Positions 57,699 to 64,000 of a stretch of 64,000 bases of DNA are shown here, piece after piece (within the stretch, counting starts at the first letter, position 1; each line of letters begins with the position of its first letter). Under the pieces are notes generated by a model. It saw only the letters and a list, made by a program, of their open reading frames with translations, ran no database searches and was not told the origin of the DNA. The stretch is taken from NCBI RefSeq assembly GCF_028736925.1, contig NZ_JAQZAT010000002.1, positions 62,001-126,000 on the forward strand, in the 5' to 3' direction. A program made the position numbers and the translations under genes. This stretch comes from Flavivirga sp. 57AJ16 (GTDB lineage Bacteria > Bacteroidota > Bacteroidia > Flavobacteriales > Flavobacteriaceae).

Positions 57699-57906
57699 TA
57701 CCAAATGAATTTTAAAATGATAGGAAATAAATTTGAATTATATTTTCATTAGAAGAGATAAAAAACATAAGCATAGCCTAGTTAAGGATATGTTTTTTAT
57801 TGAAATATAAAGGAAATAGAAATCGAAGATTCAAGAACACCAATTATAAAAATAAAAGATAGTGAACTAAACGGATTTAACCAGTTATTTTGAAGTTTAT
57901 TTGGTA
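57699..57906. mobile_element. MITE-like element, family C, copy 3
   Basis: A 208-bp element from TACCAAATGAATTTTAAAAT to AAGTTTATTTGGTA, nearly the same as 18532-18740, with TTA directly outside both ends (57696-57698 and 57907-57909). The core is CATAGCCTAGTTAAGG and the next motif GAAGATTCAAGAACACC. It lies downstream of glnN and within the 339-bp gap before the PurM-like gene. Confidence 0.78.
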
Positions 57907-57988
57907 TTATAGGTATCTTAATTTTTTAGTAGGAATAAAATGTAGCACATACTTATTGTTAAGGATGGTTAATTTTAAAATATTCCTT

Positions 57989-57996
57989 TACTTTTG
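57989..57996 (+). promoter_or_regulatory. Promoter -7 box for the PurM-like gene
   Basis: TACTTTTG fits TAnnTTTG, 17 bp before the ATG at 58014; the leader would be very short. A -33 TTG at the right distance is absent. Confidence 0.45.
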
Positions 57997-58013
57997 CACC
58001 ACAATAAAATATT

Positions 58014-59192
58014 ATGAGTCAAGAAGTTTCTAAACGATACGCACAACGTGGGGTTTCCGCATCAAAAGAAGATGTACATAATGCTATAAAAAATATAGAT
58101 AAAGGATTGTTTCCAAAAGCATTTTGTAAGATAGTGCCCGATTACCTAACAAATGATGATGATTATTGCTTGATTATGCATGCAGATGGTGCTGGAACAA
58201 AATCATCCTTGGCTTATATGTATTGGAAAGAAACAGGAGATGTTTCGGTTTGGAAAGGGATTGCCCAAGATGCTTTAATAATGAATATTGATGATCTATT
58301 ATGTGTTGGTGCAACCGATAATATTATGTTGTCTTCAACCATTGGAAGAAATAAAAATTTGATTCCGGGTGAGGTGATCTCTGCCATTATCAATGGTACG
58401 GAAGAATTACTTGAGGACTTAAAATCGTATGGTGTAACCATTCATTCTACGGGTGGTGAAACAGCCGATGTTGGGGATTTAGTAAGAACTATTATCGTGG
58501 ATTCTACAGTAACAGCAAGAATGAAACGAGATGATGTTATTGACAATGCAAATATTAAGGCTGGTGATGTCATAGTTGGTTTAGAATCTTTTGGACAAGC
58601 AACTTATGAGAAAGCGTATAACGGAGGGATGGGGAGCAATGGCTTGACCTCTGCCCGACATGATGTTTTTAGTAAGTATCTGGCGGAAAAATATCCTGAA
58701 AGTTTTGATGCATCCGTTCCTGAAGATTTAGTGTATTCTGGAGGTGTGAAATTGACCGATGCTGTTGAGGGCGCTCCAATAGATGCAGGTAAACTGGTCT
58801 TATCTCCAACAAGAACATATGCGCCGATCATTAAAAAAATATTATCAGAATTTAATAGCGAAACTATTCATGGTATGGTTCATTGCAGTGGAGGTGCTCA
58901 AACGAAGGTGCTTCATTTTGTAGATGAGTTTCATATAATAAAGGATCGGATGTTTCCAATGCCACCATTATTTAAACTCATTCAAAAGCAATCTAAAACA
59001 GATTGGAAAGAAATGTACCAAGTGTTTAATTGTGGCCACAGAATGGAATTATATGTAACTCCAGAAGTTGCCGAGACTATTATAGCTATTTCTAAATCGT
59101 TTCATGTCGACGCAAAAATAATTGGTAGGGTGAAAGCTTCAAAAACAAAAAAATTGACGATAAAATCTGAATTTGGCGTCTTTAATTACTAA
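58014..59192 (+). CDS. purM: AIR synthase-like protein (phosphoribosylformylglycinamidine cyclo-ligase)
   Basis: A 392-residue ATP-grasp-independent PurM-family protein. SKRYAQRGVSASKEDVHNAI replaces the usual DYKxAGVD start, then LIMHADGAGTKSSLAYMYW near residue 46 binds the formylglycinamidine side, DLLCVGATDNIMLSSTIGRN near 93, HSTGGETADVGDLVRTIIVD near 142, and VHCSGGAQTKVLHF near 288. The long Bacteroidota form differs from the 345-residue E. coli PurM but is routinely assigned to the same purine step, closing the imidazole ring to AIR. Another family member (PurL-like domain or SelD) is unlikely because the acidic metal site and length fit PurM. Confidence 0.82.
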   Translation: MSQEVSKRYAQRGVSASKEDVHNAIKNIDKGLFPKAFCKIVPDYLTNDDDYCLIMHADGAGTKSSLAYMYWKETGDVSVWKGIAQDALIMNIDDLLCVGATDNIMLSSTIGRNKNLIPGEVISAIINGTEELLEDLKSYGVTIHSTGGETADVGDLVRTIIVDSTVTARMKRDDVIDNANIKAGDVIVGLESFGQATYEKAYNGGMGSNGLTSARHDVFSKYLAEKYPESFDASVPEDLVYSGGVKLTDAVEGAPIDAGKLVLSPTRTYAPIIKKILSEFNSETIHGMVHCSGGAQTKVLHFVDEFHIIKDRMFPMPPLFKLIQKQSKTDWKEMYQVFNCGHRMELYVTPEVAETIIAISKSFHVDAKIIGRVKASKTKKLTIKSEFGVFNY

Positions 59193-59270
59193 ACTTTTTT
59201 GTTCACTATTAAAATGGAATGATTATTGATTGAGAATTTTAATTTGTATAATCAACCTTAGTTATAAAGC

Positions 59271-60245
59271 ATGAAAAACGTATTCTTTGTCTCCCTTTGT
59301 TTCTTTTTTCAATTAATTTCAGCACAACCAGACTCCCTTTTTTTACAAAAGAACACTGAAAAAAAGGCCGAAAAAAAGATGGAACGTCCAGAATGGATTC
59401 AAAAAAATAAAGCTACCGTAGATTTAAGCGAAGTTTCATTTGTTAATTGGAATTCTGGTGGTAGTAATTCAATATCCGGACTCTTCGGCGTGCAATCTTC
59501 TGCAAATTATAAAGACAAATATTTTTCATGGAGAAATGATGTGTCCTTGCGTTATGGGATAAATAAACAGCAAGCCAGAGAACTAAGAAAAACGGATGAT
59601 TTATTTGAGCTTACCTCAAATTTAGGTTATAAGCCAGACGAGAAATCAAACTGGTTTTATTCTGCAAGACTTAATTTTAAAACCCAGCTTACAAATGGTT
59701 ATCACTATCCAAATAAAGATACCCCAATTTCCAGATTATTAGCCCCCGGATATTTGTTCTTTGGTGGTGGAATGGAGTATGGGAAAGATATCGAAGAATT
59801 GTCGTTTTACTTTTCTCCATTAACTTTAAAAGCCACTTTTGTACTGGATGAAGATTTGGCCAATGCCGGTTCTTTTGGAGTTGCTCCTGCGGTTTTGGAT
59901 GCGGATGGAAATGTTATTACGCCAGGAGATCACGTAAGAAAAGAGGTTGGTATTTTGATGACCAATAGTTATGAAATGGAAGTAGCTAATAATGTTAACC
60001 TGAAACATGTTGTGAGTTTATATTCTGATTATGTGAATAATTTTGGAAATGTAGATTTAGATTGGAAGATAGATTTTAATTTTAAAGTAAATAGTTTTAT
60101 AAGGGCTAACTTGGGCTCTCATTTAAAATATGATGATGATGTAAAAACGAAGGAGCCTTCGGATGTTGAAGGGGAGTTTGATGAAGCTGGTGCTAAGGTG
60201 CAGTGGAAACAGATTTTAGGAGTTGGGTTTGCTGTCGATTTTTAA
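59271..60245 (+). CDS. DUF3078 outer-membrane beta-barrel-like protein
   Basis: A 324-residue protein with a signal peptide (MKNVFFVSLCFFFQLISAQ, about 19 residues). The mature part matches DUF3078: KNKATVDLSEVSFVNWNSGGSNSISG near residues 46-70, DVSLRYGINKQQARELRKTDD near 90, and closing strands (KVQWKQILGVGFAVDF) that end in Phe as in outer-membrane barrels. Function unknown; widespread in Bacteroidota as a stand-alone gene. Located between the PurM-like gene and nrdJ on the same strand. Confidence 0.88.
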   Translation: MKNVFFVSLCFFFQLISAQPDSLFLQKNTEKKAEKKMERPEWIQKNKATVDLSEVSFVNWNSGGSNSISGLFGVQSSANYKDKYFSWRNDVSLRYGINKQQARELRKTDDLFELTSNLGYKPDEKSNWFYSARLNFKTQLTNGYHYPNKDTPISRLLAPGYLFFGGGMEYGKDIEELSFYFSPLTLKATFVLDEDLANAGSFGVAPAVLDADGNVITPGDHVRKEVGILMTNSYEMEVANNVNLKHVVSLYSDYVNNFGNVDLDWKIDFNFKVNSFIRANLGSHLKYDDDVKTKEPSDVEGEFDEAGAKVQWKQILGVGFAVDF

Positions 60246-60430
60246 CATAGGTTTATCTTTTTTATTTCAAAAATTTGTTAACTTTTTAATGTTGATAAAT
60301 AATTAAAACACTTATTATCAATTGATTAATACGTTTTACTTGTAAACTTTATGATTTTTGTCATATTTTAAGTTGTATATTTGTGGTTTATTTATGTTTT
60401 AATTAAATAATCCAAAAAAGCAGCTTACCA

Positions 60431-62986
60431 ATGAACGACAATGAGACAATAAAACAGCCAAAAACGTACTCTCAAGATCAAGCCCTTAAAGCCACATTAG
60501 CATATTTTAAAAATGACGATTTAGCCGCACGCGTATGGTTAAATAAATACGCGCTTAAAGATTCTCAAGGAAACATTTATGAGTTAACTCCAAATGATAT
60601 GCATCTTCGAATTGCTAACGAGTTAGCAAGAGTTGAAAAAAAATATGCAAATCCATTATCTGTTGATGCTATTTTTAATCTCATTAAAGATTTTAAATAC
60701 ATAGTGCCACAAGGGAGCCCGATGGCAGGAATAGGGAACCCGTTTCAAATAGCATCCCTTTCAAATTGTTTTGTAATTGGTAATTCAGGAGAATCAGATT
60801 CGTACGGAGGTATCATGAAAATTGACCAAGAGCAAGTGCAGCTTATGAAGCGTAGGGGAGGCGTTGGGCACGATCTGTCCCATATTCGACCAAAAGGCTC
60901 CATGGTTAAAAACTCTGCATTAACATCCACAGGTATCGTTCCTTTTATGGAGCGTTACTCTAATTCCACCAGAGAAGTTGCACAAGATGGTAGACGAGGC
61001 GCCTTGATGCTATCTGTTTCCATCAACCATCCAGATTCAGAAGATTTTATTGATGCCAAGTTGGAGCAGGGCAAAGTTACAGGTGCAAATGTATCGGTTA
61101 GAATAGATAATGATTTTATGGAAGCGGTGAAAACTGGTGCCGATTATGTTCAAAAGTATCCGGTTTTTAGTGCAAACCCTAAAGTTTCCAAAACAATAAA
61201 GGCAAATGATCTATGGAAAAAAATTGTACATAATGCTTGGAGGTCTGCCGAACCAGGCATTCTATTTTGGGATACTATAATAAAGGAGTCTGTTCCGGAT
61301 TGCTATGCCGATTTGGGGTACAAAACAGTATCTACAAATCCATGTGGGGAAATTCCTTTGTGTCCTTATGATTCCTGTAGGCTATTGGCTATAAATTTAT
61401 TTTCTTATGTAGAAAACCCTTTTACAAAACACGCTAAGTTTAATTTCTCTTTATTCAAAAAACATATTAAAGCAGCTCAGCGTATTATGGATGATATCAT
61501 TGATTTGGAGTTAGAAAAAATTGATGCTATTTTACAGAAAATCGATGCAGACCCAGAGTTGAGCGAGGTGAAAATGCCAGAACGTAATTTGTGGATTAAT
61601 ATAAAGCAAAAAGCAGAAGAAGGACGTAGAACAGGTATTGGTATTACGGCAGAAGGGGATATGTTAGCTGCATTAGGTATTCAATACGGGAGTGAAGAAG
61701 GTAATGCTTTTTCATTGGAAATCCATAAAACAATTGCTATAGAAGCATATAGAGCATCGGTGCATTTAGCAAAAGAACGAGGTGCTTTTTCTATTTTTGA
61801 TGCAGCGCGTGAAAAAAATAATCCATTTATCCAACGCTTAAAAGATGCAGATAATAAACTGTATTATGAAATGCTGGAATATGGTAGACGAAATATTGCT
61901 TTACTAACCATAGCTCCAACTGGTACAACAAGTTTAATGACGCAAACAACTTCTGGTATAGAACCTGTATTCTTACCGGTCTATAAGCGAAGAAGAAAGG
62001 TTAATCCAAACGATAAAGAAGCCCGCGTTGATTTTGTTGATGAAGTTGGTGATTCTTGGGAAGAATATGTTGTTTTTCATCACAGATTTAAGCAGTGGAT
62101 GGAAGTCAATGGCATTGATACCTCTAAAAATTTCTCTCAAGATGAGTTAAATGATTTAATAAAGCAGTCTCCATACTATAAAGCGACTTCAAATGATGTG
62201 GATTGGCTAAGTAAAGTAAGTATGCAAGGGGCTATTCAAAAATGGGTAGATCATTCCATAAGCGTTACCATTAATTTGCCTCATGATGTTTCTGAAGATT
62301 TAGTAGGAGAATTATATTTAAAAGCCTGGGAATCTGGTTGTAAAGGGGTTACCGTTTATAGGGATGGTTCTCGTTCTGGCGTATTAATTTCCAATGATAA
62401 TAAAAAAGAGGAGAAAAGCAAAGATTCATTAACGGCATTTCCTGTAAAACGCCCTCAAGTACTGGAGGCCGATGTGGTTCGTTTTCAAAATAATAAAGAG
62501 AAATGGATTGCTTTTATTGGGATCATTGATGAGAAGCCCTATGAGATTTTTACAGGTTTAACAGACGATGAAGATGGTATTTTAATTCCTCGTTGGGTAA
62601 ACAGTGGGTTGATAATAAAGAACAGGAACGATGATGGTACGTCTCGTTACGATTTTCAATATGAAAATAAAAGAGGGTATAAAACGACCATAGAAGGCCT
62701 GTCCCATAAATTTAATCCTGAATATTGGAACTATGCAAAACTTATTTCCAGCACGCTTCGTCATGGGATGCCGATTGATAAAATTGTTGATTTAATTAAT
62801 AGCTTGCAACTGGATACCGAGTCTATTAATACATGGAAAAATGGCGTAGGCCGTGCATTAAAACGTTACGTAGAAGATGGTACGGAGGCTAAAGGGCAGA
62901 AGTGTGATTCCTGTAAATCGGGAAATTTAATCTATCAAGAAGGCTGTTTAACCTGTAAGGATTGCGGGTCTTCAAAATGTGGCTAA
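60431..62986 (+). CDS. nrdJ: Adenosylcobalamin-dependent ribonucleotide reductase (class II)
   Basis: An 851-residue class II enzyme. The three active-site cysteines are in SLSNCFVIG near residue 115, NPCGEIPL near 301 (the thiyl-radical site) and YDSCRLLAINL near 312. RRGGVGHDLSHIRPKGS near 139 and APTGTTSLMTQTTSGIEPV near 497 complete the barrel loops. The C-terminal part has a TSCPD-like region and ends with a zinc-ribbon-like CDSCKSGNL, GCLTCKDCGSSKCG, which supplies the re-reducing cysteines. It makes deoxynucleotides without oxygen, using the cobalamin that the cob/btuB genes at 2113-7287 salvage. No riboswitch precedes it. Confidence 0.95.
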   Translation: MNDNETIKQPKTYSQDQALKATLAYFKNDDLAARVWLNKYALKDSQGNIYELTPNDMHLRIANELARVEKKYANPLSVDAIFNLIKDFKYIVPQGSPMAGIGNPFQIASLSNCFVIGNSGESDSYGGIMKIDQEQVQLMKRRGGVGHDLSHIRPKGSMVKNSALTSTGIVPFMERYSNSTREVAQDGRRGALMLSVSINHPDSEDFIDAKLEQGKVTGANVSVRIDNDFMEAVKTGADYVQKYPVFSANPKVSKTIKANDLWKKIVHNAWRSAEPGILFWDTIIKESVPDCYADLGYKTVSTNPCGEIPLCPYDSCRLLAINLFSYVENPFTKHAKFNFSLFKKHIKAAQRIMDDIIDLELEKIDAILQKIDADPELSEVKMPERNLWINIKQKAEEGRRTGIGITAEGDMLAALGIQYGSEEGNAFSLEIHKTIAIEAYRASVHLAKERGAFSIFDAAREKNNPFIQRLKDADNKLYYEMLEYGRRNIALLTIAPTGTTSLMTQTTSGIEPVFLPVYKRRRKVNPNDKEARVDFVDEVGDSWEEYVVFHHRFKQWMEVNGIDTSKNFSQDELNDLIKQSPYYKATSNDVDWLSKVSMQGAIQKWVDHSISVTINLPHDVSEDLVGELYLKAWESGCKGVTVYRDGSRSGVLISNDNKKEEKSKDSLTAFPVKRPQVLEADVVRFQNNKEKWIAFIGIIDEKPYEIFTGLTDDEDGILIPRWVNSGLIIKNRNDDGTSRYDFQYENKRGYKTTIEGLSHKFNPEYWNYAKLISSTLRHGMPIDKIVDLINSLQLDTESINTWKNGVGRALKRYVEDGTEAKGQKCDSCKSGNLIYQEGCLTCKDCGSSKCG

Positions 62987-63211
62987 TGCCTAGCGTGTAC
63001 AATTAAAAAAAGCTGCCTAAAAGTACATAGTTTTCTGTTCGAGCTCAGTCGAGAACTTTTAATATCTAAATTTGAAAAAAACGTTTTCACTGTACTCGCT
63101 GTGACACTTTTTTAGTTTTGAATAGGTACAACCTGTGTTGATTAAAATGATATCAAAATTAAAAATAGCACTCGAAAATATAAATCAGACGAGCTCCTCC
63201 CTTTTTAGCAA

Positions 63212-63419
63212 CTCCCGTGAGTACACAAATAAAGCACAATAAAAAGATTGGACACGAATGGCACAAATTCACACTAATTATTCAGTCTATTGACAGGTTT
63301 TCAAGCCTATATTGCCTAGGGATTATTATTCATACTATGTCCAATCTATACCATAAAGTATTGGATTCGTGTGAATTTGTGCCATTCGTGTCTTTTTTAA
63401 AGATGTGTACTCACGGTAG
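63212..63419. mobile_element. MITE-like element, family A, copy 2
   Basis: Inverted ends CTCCCGTGAGTACACA and TGTGTACTCACGGTAG, one mismatch, 208 bp, nearly the same interior as 24051-24258 (GACACGAATGGCACAAATT and its complement). The 9 bp outside are TTTTAGCAA and TTTTCAAAA, so any target duplication has decayed. The gap 62987-63439 otherwise has a short repeat with TCGAGCTCAGTCGAGAAC near 63043, no gene. Confidence 0.78.
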
Positions 63420-63439
63420 TTTTCAAAAGGGAGGATAAA

Positions 63440-63727
63440 TCATACAAATTCCTTAAGAAGCAAAAGAAAGGGAATGCTTAAAAATAAATCAATCATAAAT
63501 AATAATGAAAACAACTTGAAAGTAGAAATGCCGATATTTTTGTAAAATACCAGTTTTCGTTTTGCATTTGTTTCATTTATAAAAAACCATAGGAAAAATA
63601 CCAATAATAGTTTAACAATAAGAATGGGAACGATATCATATTTTAGAAATGAAAAAATAATATTTAAACCAAAAGACCAAAAAATAAAAGGCCTGTAAAA
63701 AACGAATATGGAAAATAATTGATTCAT
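63440..63727 (-). CDS. Small three-helix membrane protein, unknown function
   Basis: A 95-residue protein with about three hydrophobic segments (FIFWSFGLNIIFSFL, IVPILIVKLLLVFFLWFFI, LFSLLFMIDLFLSIPFLLLL) and a short basic loop (NETNAKRKLVFYKN). No family recognised. Coding is plausible because the frame is clear over the full AT-rich length and has membrane topology, but AT-rich DNA often gives such frames. It starts divergently from prfA with 119 bp between. Confidence 0.5.
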   Translation of the reverse strand: MNQLFSIFVFYRPFIFWSFGLNIIFSFLKYDIVPILIVKLLLVFFLWFFINETNAKRKLVFYKNIGISTFKLFSLLFMIDLFLSIPFLLLLKEFV

Positions 63728-63818
63728 ATATATGATTAGAAACGTTGGAAGTTACATATTATTCTAATCTAATGATGAATAGATGGGTGTATTCGTACTA
63801 AAAATTCATAAATTATCG

Positions 63819-63826
63819 TATTTTTG
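63819..63826 (+). promoter_or_regulatory. Promoter -7 box of prfA
   Basis: TATTTTTG fits TAnnTTTG, 21 bp before the prfA start. Confidence 0.5.
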
Positions 63827-63846
63827 ATTCCCAATTAAAAAGGTAG

Positions 63847-64000
63847 ATGTTAGAGAAATTACAAATAGTAAAACAGCGTTTTGATGAGGTTAGTGATTTG
63901 ATTATTCAACCCGATATAATCACAGATCAAAAGCGTTATGTAGAACTTAACAGAGAATATAAAGACTTGCGAATCCTTATGGAAAAGCGAGCTTCATATA
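63847..64000 (+). CDS. prfA: Peptide chain release factor 1, N-terminal part
   Basis: The frame from ATG 63847 is open to the window end, giving 51 residues: [20 protein letters not shown], then [20 protein letters not shown] and [11 protein letters not shown]. This is the standard RF1 N-terminal helical hairpin. RF1 reads UAA and UAG stop codons. The PxT codon-recognition loop and GGQ motif lie beyond the window. The promoter box at 63819 supports the start. Many Bacteroidota have RF1 and RF2; RF2 would lack this exact beginning. Confidence 0.9.
   Translation, partial: MLEKLQIVKQRFDEVSDLIIQPDIITDQKRYVELNREYKDLRILMEKRASY

Noticed and set aside
1-64000. CRISPR array, prophage, or integrase-bearing island
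   Set aside because: Tandem repeats here are either 500-bp gene units or 7-bp arrays; no repeat-spacer pattern, cas gene, phage structural gene, integrase or complete transposase was seen.

Overview
The window is an AT-rich stretch of a Bacteroidota chromosome, most likely a marine or environmental Flavobacteriaceae. The evidence is a FecI/FecR/SusC/SusD locus with an STN-domain SusC, DUF4252, DUF3810 and DUF3078 proteins, paired GSII and GSIII glutamine synthetases, an archaeal/eukaryote-type ProS, many lipoproteins, and promoters of the Bacteroidota form TTG-N19-TAnnTTTG. Nearly all genes are housekeeping or metabolic. What stands out is the intergenic DNA, which is crowded with small inverted-repeat elements, nested insertions and 7-bp-period repeats.

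Layout. 1-9690 is a vitamin B12 region: a Dph6-like ATP pyrophosphatase (cut by the window edge), a three-copy tandem array of small GIY-YIG nuclease genes flanked by palindromic inverted repeats, a leftward cobUTSC operon, a rightward cobalamin riboswitch and btuB, a second Dph6-like gene and an S41 protease lipoprotein. 10067-12312 is an ECF sigma operon with two DUF4252 proteins. 12413-18433 holds purB and its usual neighbour, a heme-binding protein, a glycosyltransferase, a cupin lipoprotein and a sirtuin. 18754-24023 holds trmH, an SRPBCC protein, the remnant of a VOC gene, and a small chaperone cluster (hsp20, lipoprotein, cbpA) whose cbpM is split by an inserted element. 24317-37083 holds a DEAD-box helicase, a Ste24 protease, an RNA 2'-O-methyltransferase, two amidohydrolases, a DUF3810 protein and an aminoacyl-histidine dipeptidase. 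37533-44562 is the FecI-FecR-SusC-SusD locus. 45062-64000 holds yidD, cysS, folE, an OmpP1/FadL porin, an SR-rich lipoprotein, proS, tRNA-Glu, rpsT, the two divergent glutamine synthetases, a PurM-like gene, a DUF3078 protein, the B12-dependent ribonucleotide reductase nrdJ and the start of prfA.

How the parts connect. cobUTSC assembles the nucleotide loop of B12 from salvaged corrinoids, BtuB imports them under riboswitch control, and nrdJ at the far end is a consumer of adenosylcobalamin. The SusCD pair has an STN domain and its own sigma/anti-sigma pair, so it probably signals substrate arrival. No glycan-degrading enzyme lies beside it.

Most notable non-genic content: (1) GIY-YIG genes flanked by perfect inverted palindromes in a tandem array, resembling in layout the REP/RAYT arrangement but with a different nuclease; (2) at least four families of 150-340 bp MITE-like elements, several with target duplications, one splitting cbpM, one in a VOC remnant, and one nested inside another; (3) degenerate heptanucleotide arrays at six loci, one of which forms the variable arm of the B12 riboswitch; (4) a duplicated susC leader with a conserved hairpin.
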